The position numbers and the translations under genes are program-made. Of a stretch of 57,585 nt of DNA, positions 1-9,377 are shown in pieces (the first letter of the stretch is position 1; every line of letters starts with the position of its first letter). The notes under the pieces are model-generated. The model saw only the letters and a program-made list of their open reading frames with translations. It was not told the DNA's origin and did no database searches. Source of the DNA: Alphaproteobacteria bacterium (lineage in GTDB: Bacteria > Pseudomonadota > Alphaproteobacteria > Puniceispirillales > UBA1172); the NCBI GenBank assembly GCA_016778985.1, contig JADHOM010000014.1, positions 1 through 57,585 on the forward strand, in the 5' to 3' direction.

Positions 1-1368
1 AGCATCCGAAAGCCCTGAATAGGCCTTGCCAACAGGAACAAGAATGGGGGGCTCGGCAGGATTATCAGGATTTTCCATCCATGCGCCAAAGGTATAATCT
101 GAAAACAATGATGATCTCTTACCATGGCCGCGCTGAGCATAAAGCAAGACGACATCAGCGGTTAGCGGATCGCGTTTCCATTTGAACCATAATCCCTTGA
201 CGCGGCCTTGCTGATAAATGCTGTTGCGAGCTTTCAGCATTAATCCCTCGATCAGCCCGCCCTCACGACATTGCTGACGCCATGAAATCAGCTGCTGGGG
301 ATCGGTAAAAGGCAGAAACGCCGACAGATCAATAGCAGAATGGTTAAGCGTTTTGACCGTTTTTTCCAGTTTCAGACGCCGCTGTTCTATCGGCAATTGG
401 CGCAAGTCATCATCTTCTTCAAGCAAAATATCATAAGCGCGCAAAAAAACCGGGATAGATTGCATCAGATTAGCGGATGGCTTTTTGCGGTTCAGGCGTT
501 GCTGTAAGTTCTGGAAGGGCGCGATATTATCAGGCGTGCCTGCCAGCAATTCGCCATCCAATGTGCCGCGCCACGACAAGGCTTTTGTCAATTCTGGAAA
601 ACCAGATGAGATGTCATCGCCTGACCGTGAAAATAATCTGACCCCATCATGACCTGACGCTAGCTGAACCCGCGCGCCATCCCATTTCCATTCCACTAGC
701 CATTTATCAGGCGTCATATCTGTCACATCATTATCGTCAACAGGATGAGCAAGCATTAATGGCCGAAACACCGCCTTGCCATCGGCATTGGGACGCTCTG
801 CTTTGCCTTCAAGCCAGTCAAATAGCGTGCTGTAAGGCGGCTCCAATAGCGGCCAGATTTCCTCAATATCTTCCACTGCCGCCCCATAAGCATCGGCCAG
901 CGCTAACCGCACCATGCGCGCGGATGCCCCAACACGAAGCCCGCCAGTTGTCAGTTTCAAAAGCCCCCATCGGGTTGTTGTATCTGAACAATCGAGCCAT
1001 TGCTGGATCAAAAATCGGGTTTCATCAGCGCTGGCATGATCTAATGCGCCTACAATATCGGATAATGTTGGCGGTGGCTGGTTAGGGTGGCACTCCGGCT
1101 CAGGCCAGATTAAAGCCACGGTTTCCGCCAGATCACCAACAAAATCATAGGAAATGGCAAATAGCTCAGCATCACCTTTTGTGCTGACCATCTCACGGAT
1201 TAAGGCAGGCTTGGCCTTTTTGCTCTGGAACTCACCGACTAAAGCGGCCAAGCCCCAGCCACGATCAGGCATGGGCGTATGTTTGAGCCATTCCGACAAG
1301 TGCTGGATTTTGGTATTGCGCTGCGGCGTGAATAATAACTTCTCTAACAGACGGGCAAAGGAGATCAT
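1..1368 (-). CDS. ATP-dependent DNA ligase of the repair-cluster family, C-terminus cut by window edge
   Basis: This gene seals DNA nicks using ATP through a covalent lysine-AMP intermediate. The first 456 residues are visible. An N-terminal helical domain is followed by the nucleotidyltransferase signature EWKWDGAR, with the adenylated lysine at about residue 228. The later motifs FSRSGDD and LDGELLAG follow, and the window ends within VPVGKAYSGL, a motif typical of the OB-fold domain of this family. The ATG overlaps the stop of the upstream exonuclease as ATGA (1365-1368), so the two are translationally coupled. Such ligases are known to travel with an Exo nuclease, an Lhr-Core helicase and a metallophosphoesterase, and all three are present here. 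The role in repair is known from the family; the partner set is read from the sequence. Confidence 0.93.
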   Translation of the reverse strand, partial: MISFARLLEKLLFTPQRNTKIQHLSEWLKHTPMPDRGWGLAALVGEFQSKKAKPALIREMVSTKGDAELFAISYDFVGDLAETVALIWPEPECHPNQPPPTLSDIVGALDHASADETRFLIQQWLDCSDTTTRWGLLKLTTGGLRVGASARMVRLALADAYGAAVEDIEEIWPLLEPPYSTLFDWLEGKAERPNADGKAVFRPLMLAHPVDDNDVTDMTPDKWLVEWKWDGARVQLASGHDGVRLFSRSGDDISSGFPELTKALSWRGTLDGELLAGTPDNIAPFQNLQQRLNRKKPSANLMQSIPVFLRAYDILLEEDDDLRQLPIEQRRLKLEKTVKTLNHSAIDLSAFLPFTDPQQLISWRQQCREGGLIEGLMLKARNSIYQQGRVKGLWFKWKRDPLTADVVLLYAQRGHGKRSSLFSDYTFGAWMENPDNPAEPPILVPVGKAYSGLSDA

Positions 1369-2441
1369 TCGGCATCATCCTCATATCCGATGAGATGGAG
1401 CGCCTTTGCTGTCATATTTTTCAGTGATAATGCCCGCATCAGTGCATCTTCGCGGCCATGCGTGATCCAGACTTCTTGCGGATTGACCTCATCTATGGTG
1501 GTGAGCAAATCATTCCAGTCAGCATGATCGGAAAGGATCAATGGCATTTCTACACCTGACTGTTTGGCGCGTTGTTTCACCTGCATCCAGCCTGATGCCA
1601 TGATGATGAGAGGGTCAGGCAGGCGGCGTGACCAGCGATCAGCCAGCGCCGATGGTGGCGCGATAACAATCTGCCCTTCTAGGGCTTGTTGGGGCTTGCC
1701 TTTCTCGCCACTTGTTGCGGGTGCCAAAATGCCAAGATCAATGCCATGATCTTGATAAAGCTGACAGAGCTTTTGCAGGGCGCCATGAATGTAAATCGGC
1801 TCCTGATAACCGGCTTGCCGTAATAGCGCGATGACCCTCTGCGCTTTGCCAAGGGAATAGGCGCCTATCACATGCGCGCGCTCAGGAAACTGTTTTAAGG
1901 ATACCAATATCCGGTTTATCTCAAGCAGTGGCTCAGGATGGCTAAAGACAGGCAGGGCAAAGGTTGCTTCCGTGATAAAGATATCACATGGCACCACTTC
2001 AAATGGCGCGCAAGTAGGATCAGATTTGCGCTTATAATCACCTGAAACGACAACGCGCGCGCCCTCACAATCGAGGACAATTTGGGCGCTTCCTAAAACA
2101 TGACCAGCAGGCACTAGATGGATATCAACATCGCCGATACGCATGGTCTCATGCCAGTTGAGTGCGGTCACTCGCTCAGCAAAGTTTGCACCATATCGGG
2201 CTTTCATGATGGCTAATGTTTCTGCTGATGCAATCACATGCTTATGCCCGGGGCGAGCATGATCAGCATGACCATGAGTGACGATAACTGTATCTGCTAT
2301 GCGGGTCGCATCAATATGAAAGATTGGCTCACCATATCCATCAAGAACAGCCAGCCCAGAGGCTAGCGGCCTGATCCATTTCGATGGATGGACGCTTAGT
2401 TTGCGGTCGGCTGTATTCTGATCCAGCGTCTTTGATCCCAT
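1365..2441 (-). CDS. Ligase-associated exonuclease, metallo-beta-lactamase/beta-CASP fold
   Basis: This is a predicted metal-dependent DNA nuclease of the SNM1/CPSF-like superfamily found in ligase gene clusters. The HGHADH metal-binding motif lies at residues 56-61. Further conserved patches are GHVLGSAQ, SGDYKRKSDP, SDHADW and a C-terminal THGRED. I chose the internal ATG at 2441, giving 358 residues, because it sits 11 bp after the stop of the upstream GST gene. A longer in-frame start at 2492 would overlap that gene. It overlaps the ligase start by 4 bp. Biochemically studied homologues from a Pseudomonas putida cluster are Mn-dependent nucleases; activity here is inferred. Confidence 0.9.
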   Translation of the reverse strand: MGSKTLDQNTADRKLSVHPSKWIRPLASGLAVLDGYGEPIFHIDATRIADTVIVTHGHADHARPGHKHVIASAETLAIMKARYGANFAERVTALNWHETMRIGDVDIHLVPAGHVLGSAQIVLDCEGARVVVSGDYKRKSDPTCAPFEVVPCDIFITEATFALPVFSHPEPLLEINRILVSLKQFPERAHVIGAYSLGKAQRVIALLRQAGYQEPIYIHGALQKLCQLYQDHGIDLGILAPATSGEKGKPQQALEGQIVIAPPSALADRWSRRLPDPLIIMASGWMQVKQRAKQSGVEMPLILSDHADWNDLLTTIDEVNPQEVWITHGREDALMRALSLKNMTAKALHLIGYEDDAE

Positions 2442-2452
2442 AGAAATAGACT

Positions 2453-3145
2453 CTATTCGGTCTTTGGATTTGATCCAAACAGTTTTTGCCATTCGGCATC
2501 ATCAAGTTTTGACAAATCTTCACGCAGTTTTTTACCTACAAGAAATCCGGTTTTAACCGCTGGTCGCGCGCTCATCAATTCACGCCAGCGCACAACATGC
2601 GGATAATCGGTGATATCAACGCCTTGCCGCTCATAAGTGCGTGTCCAAGGGAAAATCGCCATATCAGCAATGCTGTAATCACCTGCGACATATTCATGAT
2701 CCGCAAGCTGCCGATCTAGCACCCCATAAAGCCGATTGGATTCGGTGCTGTATCTATCCATAGCATAAGGCAGCTTTTGCTTGGCGTAGAAATTAAAATG
2801 ATGGGCTTGCCCCAGCATCGGGCCAAAGCCGCCCATCTGCCACATAAGCCACTCATAGACTTTATATTTGCCGCGATCATCACTAGGCATAAATTGGCCT
2901 GTTTTTTCAGCAAGATAAAGCAAGATAGCGCCCGATTCAAAGATGCTTTGCGGTTCACCATCTGGGGTGTCATGATCAATAATAGCCGGCATCCGGTTGT
3001 TTGGGCTGAAGGCCAGAAACTCAGGCTTGAACTGATCTCCTTGGCCAATATTGATCGGCTTTATCGTATAGGGAAGCCCCATTTCTTCCAGAGCAATGGT
3101 GATTTTGTGACCATTTGGTGTTGGCCAGTAATAGACATCAATCAT
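2453..3145 (-). CDS. yfcG: Glutathione S-transferase family protein, YfcG type
   Basis: This is a 230-residue cytosolic thioredoxin-fold GST. The start PTPNGHKITIALEE, the SPNNRMPAIIDHD segment, FESGAILLYLAEKTG and GGFGPMLGQ match the YfcG (Nu-class) group, known for glutathione-dependent disulfide reductase activity rather than classic conjugation. The Thr/Asn-rich start (T9, N11) is typical of that class. It is the first gene of the minus-strand arm, just upstream of the exonuclease and ligase, and is probably co-transcribed with them. It is not a usual member of the ligase cluster. Substrate is unknown. Confidence 0.9.
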   Translation of the reverse strand: MIDVYYWPTPNGHKITIALEEMGLPYTIKPINIGQGDQFKPEFLAFSPNNRMPAIIDHDTPDGEPQSIFESGAILLYLAEKTGQFMPSDDRGKYKVYEWLMWQMGGFGPMLGQAHHFNFYAKQKLPYAMDRYSTESNRLYGVLDRQLADHEYVAGDYSIADMAIFPWTRTYERQGVDITDYPHVVRWRELMSARPAVKTGFLVGKKLREDLSKLDDAEWQKLFGSNPKTE

Positions 3146-3175
3146 TTTCGGTTATTTCCATTTCTTTCGTGTTAT

Positions 3176-3206
3176 TTGACTTATCAAAGCCCATTTATGG
3201 CATAAC
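3176..3206 (+). promoter_or_regulatory. Possible promoter in the divergent GST/helicase spacer
   Basis: The 101-bp spacer between the divergent GST and helicase genes contains TTGACT (3176-3181) and a CATAAC box (3201-3206) 19 bp away. The -35 is good but the -10 and spacing are only fair. It would drive the helicase arm. Confidence 0.3.
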
Positions 3207-3246
3207 TATATCAGCAATAGGTATTTATGATATTGGTTATATAATA

Positions 3247-5811
3247 ATGAGCGATATAGGATATCAACCCCCTGAGCAGGCCAAGCCAAGCACGCATCAT
3301 GCTCCTGACGGGCAGCGTTTGTCTATGGCAGAGGCTTTGCCTGAGCGATTTCTGCGCTGGTTTCAGAAAAAAGGCTGGGATTTGCATTCGCATCAATTTG
3401 CGATGTTGGATGCGGCAAGGCATCATCAATCGGCTCTATTGGTGGCGCCAACTGGCGGCGGCAAAACATTGGCCGGGTTTCTGCCCAGCCTGATCACGTT
3501 AGCCGATAAAGCCAATATATTGGAGCCGCCAAAGGCGTCCCTGCACACGCTATATATCTCTCCGTTGAAGGCGCTAGCCGCGGATATTGAGCGTAATTTG
3601 ATGCTGCCAATCACCGAAATGGACTTGCCGCTGCGGGCGGAAATGCGGACAGGTGATACCTGTGCCTCTGATCGTCAACGGCAACGCCAGAACCCGCCTG
3701 ATATTTTGATAACAACACCAGAATCATTACAATTAATGCTGGCATGGGATGATGCGGATCATATGTTTGGGGCACTTGATACGGTCATTTTGGATGAGCT
3801 ACATGCCCTGGCTGGCAGCAAGCGTGGGGATTTATTGGCGTTATTATTGGCGCGGTTGCGGTGCTTTAATCCTGATCTGCGTGTTGTTGGGCTATCCGCA
3901 ACGATTGCCACACCTGATCATTTGCGCGGCTGGCTCCACCCTGATCCTAATCGGGTCCGCATTATTCACGGTCAGGCCAGCCCGAAAGCCGATCTGACCT
4001 TGCTTGATAAGGCAGATACTATTCCATGGGCAGGTCATTCAGCCAATTATGCTATCCCCGATATTTATCAGCATATCAAAGATGCAGAACATACGCTGGT
4101 TTTTGTTAACACGCGCGCGCAAGCGGAAATATTGTTTCAGCAGTTATGGCGCATTAATGATGATAATCTGACTATTGGATTGCATCACGGGTCTTTATCG
4201 CGTGAACAAAGGCAACGCATAGAGGCGCATATGGCAGCAGGTAAATTGCGCGCTGTCATTGCCACGTCATCGCTTGATTTAGGCATAGACTGGGCTGATG
4301 TTGACCTTGTCATTCAAGTCGGCGCGCCGAAAAGCACCTCACGCCTTATGCAAAGAATAGGCCGGTCAGGGCATCGCTATGATCAGGTCAGCCGTGCTGT
4401 ATTAATACCATCGCATCGGTTTGAAGTGCTAGAATGCCTGGCCGCCATGCACGATGTCGCCGAAGGTCTGCTTGATGATCCACCTGATTATGATGGTGGA
4501 CTTGATATTCTGGCACAACATTTGGTTGGTCTGGCTATCCATGCGCCATTTGATGCGGATGATATTTTTGCAGAGATAAAGACAGCATGGCCATATCGGC
4601 ATCTGACGCGAGATGATTTTGACGAAACGCTGACCTTTTTGACGACAGGCGGCTATGCGCTCAAAGCATATGAGAAGTTTCATAAATTGAAACCTGGTAA
4701 AGATGGGCTTTATCGGATGGCAAGTCGCAGCGTTGCTACCCAATGGCGGCTTAATGCTGGCGTTATTGTTGAAACCCAAACCATGAAAGTTGATCAGCGC
4801 GGGGTCGGCAGGCTGGGTGAGATTGAAGAATATTTTGTCAATTCCCTCGTCCCAGGGGATAGTTTCATGTTTGCGGGCCGCATACTGCGCTTTCAGGGCA
4901 TCCGCAAAGCTGGCATCGTTGACGTGGTCGCATCAACCGATACTGAGCCGAAAGTCCCGGCATATGCGGGCGGCCGCTTGCCTCTGACCAGTAATTTGGC
5001 TGATCGTATCCGCGATATGATGGGACAGAGTGATGCATGGGGTCATTTTCCGCTAGCCTTGCGGCAATGGCTGTCGACGCAAAGCCGCAAATCCAGCTTG
5101 CCTGATAGCGATAGTCTCTTGGTTGAAACCTTTCCGCGTGGCGGTAAGTTCTACATGGTGATCTATGGTTTTGAAGGCCGCAACGCGCATCAGACGCTAG
5201 GCATGTTGGTGACGCGGCGGATGGAACGTCTGGGGCTAAAGCCGATCGGCTTTGTCGCCACCGATTATGCCATTGCGGTATGGTCACTAAAACGTGTCGA
5301 TATTCCCGATCAATTGCTATCTGCGGATATGATGGGTGATGATTTAGAAGAATGGATGCTCGAAAGCTCAATGCTCAAACGGGCGTTTCGGGTTGTTGCA
5401 ACGATTGCTGGATTATTGGAAAAACGGCTTCCTGGCGCGTCGAAAACAGGGCGCCAGATGACGATCAATTCAGACTTGATTTATGATGTTTTGCTGCGCC
5501 ACCAACCTGACCATATGCTGATCCGTGCAACCAGACAAGAGGCCGCAAGAGGGCTGACTGATATTCGCCGGCTAAGTGATATGCTAACCCGGTTTTCTGG
5601 CCGCATTAAAGCCAAGCATCTTAACCGCGCCTCGCCTCTTGCCTTGCCGTTGATGCTAGAAGTCGGGCGTGAGGTCGTGACATCCTCTGCGGTGGAAGAT
5701 GCGCTGGCTGAACTGGAACAAGAGCTATTGTCTGAAGTCATGAAAGATGATAGCGATTTGGCTTTGTCGCTTGATCCCGCACTTCCCTTACAGCCCCATT
5801 TGTTGATATGA
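3247..5811 (+). CDS. Lhr-Core DEXH-box DNA helicase, ligase-associated
   Basis: This is an ATP-dependent superfamily-2 3'-to-5' DNA translocase/helicase of the Lhr-Core type. Motifs seen are Walker A APTGGGKT (67-74), the DELH box (183-186), motif III SAT (217-219) and motif VI QRIGRSGHR (369-377). The winged-helix and Lhr core regions follow. At 854 residues it is the short 'Core' form and lacks the long C-terminal extension of full-length Lhr. The ATG at 3247 is preferred because an upstream start at 3115 would run back into the divergent GST gene and add an unconserved hydrophobic stretch. It overlaps the phosphoesterase start by 4 bp (ATGA, 5808-5811). Confidence 0.95.
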   Translation: MSDIGYQPPEQAKPSTHHAPDGQRLSMAEALPERFLRWFQKKGWDLHSHQFAMLDAARHHQSALLVAPTGGGKTLAGFLPSLITLADKANILEPPKASLHTLYISPLKALAADIERNLMLPITEMDLPLRAEMRTGDTCASDRQRQRQNPPDILITTPESLQLMLAWDDADHMFGALDTVILDELHALAGSKRGDLLALLLARLRCFNPDLRVVGLSATIATPDHLRGWLHPDPNRVRIIHGQASPKADLTLLDKADTIPWAGHSANYAIPDIYQHIKDAEHTLVFVNTRAQAEILFQQLWRINDDNLTIGLHHGSLSREQRQRIEAHMAAGKLRAVIATSSLDLGIDWADVDLVIQVGAPKSTSRLMQRIGRSGHRYDQVSRAVLIPSHRFEVLECLAAMHDVAEGLLDDPPDYDGGLDILAQHLVGLAIHAPFDADDIFAEIKTAWPYRHLTRDDFDETLTFLTTGGYALKAYEKFHKLKPGKDGLYRMASRSVATQWRLNAGVIVETQTMKVDQRGVGRLGEIEEYFVNSLVPGDSFMFAGRILRFQGIRKAGIVDVVASTDTEPKVPAYAGGRLPLTSNLADRIRDMMGQSDAWGHFPLALRQWLSTQSRKSSLPDSDSLLVETFPRGGKFYMVIYGFEGRNAHQTLGMLVTRRMERLGLKPIGFVATDYAIAVWSLKRVDIPDQLLSADMMGDDLEEWMLESSMLKRAFRVVATIAGLLEKRLPGASKTGRQMTINSDLIYDVLLRHQPDHMLIRATRQEAARGLTDIRRLSDMLTRFSGRIKAKHLNRASPLALPLMLEVGREVVTSSAVEDALAELEQELLSEVMKDDSDLALSLDPALPLQPHLLI

Positions 5812-6512
5812 CCGCCGTTTCATCTTGTTCCTTTACTCGTGCTGGTATCCCCATGCTAGCCTATGCCGATGGCTCATTATTTATCTCACATGAGCGGCTT
5901 TTGGTGTTCTCAGACCTACATCTGGAAAAAGGCCGTGCCATGGCTGGACATTCGCCTCTGCCTGAAATGGATACGGACACAACTTTAGCCTCCATGCAGG
6001 CGGCGATTGCGCGTGATAATCCTGAACGCATTGTGTTTCTAGGCGATAGTTTTCACCGCAGCCATATGGCGGCAAGCCTGCCTGAACGTCACCGTGACGC
6101 GCTCAATACTATGCTATCAGGGCGTCAGGTTATCTGGATTACTGGCAATCATGATCCTGATTTGCCGGACTTTCTGGTGGGTTCTGTGCATCATGAATTA
6201 ACCCTTGGCAGTCTGATATTTCGTCACGAAGCCGGGGTGTTGCCGCGAAAAAAAACAATAAACTATATTGAAATATCGGGTCATTTCCATCCAAAGGCAA
6301 GATTGGCAACACGCGCGCGGCGCATAACAGGCCGATGTTTCATGGCGACAACTTGGCGGCTTATCATGCCAGCCTTTGGCGCTTATACGGGCGGATTATT
6401 TATTGACCATCCTGCGCTTAAACCCTTTCATGATGAAGATATGGAAATATTTTTCTGTCACGCTTGCCGTATCTATCGCTACGCCTATTCTCAAGTAAAG
6501 AACAAAACATGA
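5808..6512 (+). CDS. pdeM: Ligase-associated metallophosphoesterase, PdeM-like
   Basis: This is a calcineurin-fold, two-metal phosphoesterase of 234 residues. Its metal-binding motifs are in the expected order: DLHLEKG (36-42), GDSFH (79-83), GNHDPD (113-118) and GHFHPK (158-163). Family members found with the ligase/Lhr/Exo set hydrolyse phosphodiester or phosphomonoester bonds of small substrates in vitro, but their biological substrate is not settled. It is translationally coupled to the helicase and lies 13 bp upstream of the photolyase, so all three may share a transcript. Confidence 0.93.
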   Translation: MTAVSSCSFTRAGIPMLAYADGSLFISHERLLVFSDLHLEKGRAMAGHSPLPEMDTDTTLASMQAAIARDNPERIVFLGDSFHRSHMAASLPERHRDALNTMLSGRQVIWITGNHDPDLPDFLVGSVHHELTLGSLIFRHEAGVLPRKKTINYIEISGHFHPKARLATRARRITGRCFMATTWRLIMPAFGAYTGGLFIDHPALKPFHDEDMEIFFCHACRIYRYAYSQVKNKT

Positions 6513-6525
6513 GAAAGATGCTATA

Positions 6526-7959
6526 ATGTCAGCTGTATTATGTTGGTTTCATCAGGATTTGCGTTTGTCTGATCATCCGGCGCTAACCGCTGCGATTGCT
6601 AGCGGCAAGCCGGTTATTCCGCTTTATGTGTATGATGCAAAAACCCCAGGAAAATGGGCGGCTGGCGGTGCTAGCAAGTGGTGGCTTGATCAGTCATTAC
6701 GCGCCCTTGATGCGGATTTACGGGCGCTTGGCTCACAATTAATTATGGCAGCTGGTCGCGCCGATGAAGTGATACCTGCACTCGCCAAAACCCATGCTAT
6801 CAGTGATGTTTATGCCCATACTCACCACGAACCATGGTCACGGCAGATGCAGCAAAATCTTGCGTCTCGTCTGACATCTGAAGGCATCGGCTTTCATCAT
6901 AGCGAAGGCGTCTTGCTATGGCCGCCGGGCTCAGCGCTGTCTAAAATGGGCGAGAGAATGCGAGTCTTTACGCCATTTAAGAAAAGCCTTTACCGGTTAG
7001 GGCGATATCGGCCGATAGCCCAACGACCTGATCATATTCTGGCGCCAGCGCAATGGCCAGAAAGCTTAACTTGCGACGCGCTCGAATTAGTTGATCACCG
7101 CACAGGCTGGCATAAAACGCTAATCCCACATTGGACGCCGGGTGAGCAAACGGCGCAAGCGATGCTGTCACGCTTTATTGATCAGGCGATGGATGACTAT
7201 AAAAGCCTGCGTGATTTCCCCTCCCTGGAAGCGACGTCACGATTATCGCCATATTTACATTTTGGCGAAATATCACCGCTTCAGATATTGAATGCTGTTG
7301 AGGCGGTCACTGATCTTGATGATAATCGCGGCGCTGAACATTTTATATCTGAGGTTGTGTGGCGAGAGTTTTCTTATGAATTGCTAGATCAACGCCCTGA
7401 TATGCCTGAAGCACCATTGAAAGAGGCGTTTTCGCGCTTCCCTTGGGTCGATCATTACGATCATTTGTTATCGGCATGGAAAAGGGGTGAGACGGGCTAT
7501 CCGCTTGTTGATGCCGGTATGCGTGAATTATACGCAACAGGCTGGATGCATAATCGGATAAGAATGATCACTGCGTCTTTTCTCACCAAACATTTGTTGA
7601 TCCCGTGGCAAGAAGGCGAGGATTGGTTTTTTGATACATTGGTTGATGCTGACCTTGCCTCCAACAGCGCAGGCTGGCAATGGGTTGCTGGGTCTGGGGC
7701 TGATGCGTCGCCGTATTTCCGGATTTTTAATCCGATCACCCAAGGCTTAAAATTCGATGCCTCCCAATATGTTCGGCGTTGGTTGCCGGAATTGAACGGG
7801 CTATCAGATGATATGTTGTTTGACCCCTCTTCGGCGCCCCCAGCACTGGTTGAGGCGGCAGGGATCAGGCTCGGGGAAACCTATCCCTATGGTTTGGTTG
7901 ATCACGCATCCGCACGACAGAAAGCCCTTGATGCGTATGAGAAAATAAAAGCATCTTAA
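6526..7959 (+). CDS. phrB: Deoxyribodipyrimidine photolyase, class I type
   Basis: This is a light-dependent DNA repair flavoprotein of 477 residues that splits UV-induced cyclobutane pyrimidine dimers. The N-terminal Rossmann-like antenna domain begins WFHQDLRLSDHPAL. The FAD-binding core contains the hallmark NSAGWQWVAGSGADASPYFR near residues 378-397. The end carries the usual FDASQYVRRWLPEL segment. It follows the phosphoesterase by 13 bp and precedes a lipid-modification gene set, a pairing also seen in light or singlet-oxygen regulons of other alphaproteobacteria. A cryptochrome-like role cannot be excluded, but the neighbourhood favours repair. Confidence 0.95.
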   Translation: MSAVLCWFHQDLRLSDHPALTAAIASGKPVIPLYVYDAKTPGKWAAGGASKWWLDQSLRALDADLRALGSQLIMAAGRADEVIPALAKTHAISDVYAHTHHEPWSRQMQQNLASRLTSEGIGFHHSEGVLLWPPGSALSKMGERMRVFTPFKKSLYRLGRYRPIAQRPDHILAPAQWPESLTCDALELVDHRTGWHKTLIPHWTPGEQTAQAMLSRFIDQAMDDYKSLRDFPSLEATSRLSPYLHFGEISPLQILNAVEAVTDLDDNRGAEHFISEVVWREFSYELLDQRPDMPEAPLKEAFSRFPWVDHYDHLLSAWKRGETGYPLVDAGMRELYATGWMHNRIRMITASFLTKHLLIPWQEGEDWFFDTLVDADLASNSAGWQWVAGSGADASPYFRIFNPITQGLKFDASQYVRRWLPELNGLSDDMLFDPSSAPPALVEAAGIRLGETYPYGLVDHASARQKALDAYEKIKAS

Positions 7960-8018
7960 TGGCTTTTCAATTCAGTTATCTGATCTAACTCATAAGCAAA
8001 GAGAGTGAATGTGGTGTC

Positions 8019-9377
8019 ATGCGAATAGCTGTTATTGGTTCTGGTGTATCTGGTCTTGCTTCCGCCCTTATTATGGATAAAGCCGCAGACGTAGATGTTT
8101 TTGAAAAAGACACGCGTATCGGCGGTCACAGTAATACTGTTGATGTCGAAACCGAGTATGGCACCATACCAGTTGATACAGGCTTCATCGTTTTTAATCC
8201 CAAACGCTATCCCAATCTAATTGGCATGCTGGACTATCTGAATGTTGCAAGCGAAGCAAGTGATATGTCTTTTGCCCTATCACTAGACCGTGGGCGCATG
8301 GAGTATGAAGGATCAGCCAAGGGATTGATAGGCCAACCTAGTAATCTCTTGCGGCCATCATATTGGCAGATGGTGTCTGATCTGATGCGGTTTTATCGTC
8401 AAGGTATGGCGGCGGTTGATGCGGGCGCGGTGGCTGAAACGCTTGGTGATTTCATTGCCCGGATGCGGTTTTCAAAGGCTTTTGTTAATTATCATTTATT
8501 GCCACTAGGGGCGGCAATATGGTCTTGCCCTGCCGACACTATGCTACAATTTCCGGCAAGGTCTTTCATGGCATTTATGGAAAATCATCAGTTGCTTGAT
8601 TTCACTGGCCGTCCGCGTTGGCGTACCGTGTCAGGTGGCTCACGGCAATATGTTCAGCGCATTTTATCACAATTGAAAAAACCTGTGCGGTCAGGCGTTC
8701 ATATCACCGGGTTGAGGCGGCAGGCAGGCGGCGTCATGCTTTCTATCGCAGGTGAGGGCGAAGTATGGTATGATCGCGTGGTAATGGCGGCACATGCTGA
8801 TCAATCACTGGCTATGATCAGTGATGCAACCGATGCTGAACGCGATATTCTTGGTGCTTTTGATTTTCAACCAAACACGGCAATTTTGCATAGTGATATT
8901 CGCCAAATGCCAAAACGCCGGCGCTTATGGGCATCGTGGAATTACCGGACAGGAACAAGCCATAAAGATACAGGCCATAAAGATACAGAACATACAGCAT
9001 CAGGCAAAACACATGATCTATCTGTTACATACTGGATGAATAAATTGCAGAATATTCGTCCTGATCAACCGATGTTTGTTACCCTCAATCCGATTGATCC
9101 CATTGCTGAGGATAAATTCCATGCGCAATTTTCATATGATCATCCGGTATTTGATCAGAAAGCTATGATAGCGCAAAACAAATTGCCGCGTATTCAAGGG
9201 CAAAATGGTGTATATTTCTGTGGCGCCTGGACAGGCTATGGGTTTCACGAAGATGGGATGGCATCGGCGGTAAAAGTGGCTAAGGCTATGGGCTTTGACG
9301 TTCCGTGGCCAAGCCCGACAGAGGCCGATTTTGAAGATGTGCCATTAATGCATCCAACGGAGGTTCCGGCACAATGA
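8019..9377 (+). CDS. FAD-dependent oxidoreductase, COG2907 family
   Basis: This is a flavoprotein of the amine-oxidase/phytoene-desaturase-like superfamily, 452 residues long. The dinucleotide-binding motif IGSGVSGLAS is at residues 6-15, followed by FEKDTRIGGHSNT, and the C-terminal FAD motif is FCGAWTGYGFHEDG. COG2907 proteins recur next to DUF1365 and Cfa-like methyltransferases and are thought to modify unsaturated or methylated fatty acyl chains. The exact reaction is not established here. An internal loop carries two copies of a 15-bp unit (8959-8988) encoding HKDTG-like repeats. It overlaps the next gene by ATGA (9374-9377). Confidence 0.88.
   Translation: MRIAVIGSGVSGLASALIMDKAADVDVFEKDTRIGGHSNTVDVETEYGTIPVDTGFIVFNPKRYPNLIGMLDYLNVASEASDMSFALSLDRGRMEYEGSAKGLIGQPSNLLRPSYWQMVSDLMRFYRQGMAAVDAGAVAETLGDFIARMRFSKAFVNYHLLPLGAAIWSCPADTMLQFPARSFMAFMENHQLLDFTGRPRWRTVSGGSRQYVQRILSQLKKPVRSGVHITGLRRQAGGVMLSIAGEGEVWYDRVVMAAHADQSLAMISDATDAERDILGAFDFQPNTAILHSDIRQMPKRRRLWASWNYRTGTSHKDTGHKDTEHTASGKTHDLSVTYWMNKLQNIRPDQPMFVTLNPIDPIAEDKFHAQFSYDHPVFDQKAMIAQNKLPRIQGQNGVYFCGAWTGYGFHEDGMASAVKVAKAMGFDVPWPSPTEADFEDVPLMHPTEVPAQ
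8959..8988 (+). repeat. 15-bp tandem duplication inside the COG2907 gene
   Basis: Two copies of GCCATAAAGATACAG (the second begins G at 8974), followed by a decayed partial third copy. It is in frame and adds an HKDTG/HKDTE loop between conserved segments. Confidence 0.85.

Noticed and set aside
3115-3246. N-terminal extension of the Lhr-Core helicase
   Set aside because: It runs back into the divergent GST gene and adds an unconserved hydrophobic stretch; the ATG at 3247 gives normal family length.
4865-5371. 168-aa minus-strand frame inside the helicase gene
   Set aside because: A shadow of the helicase coding sequence; no family resemblance and composition follows the opposite strand.
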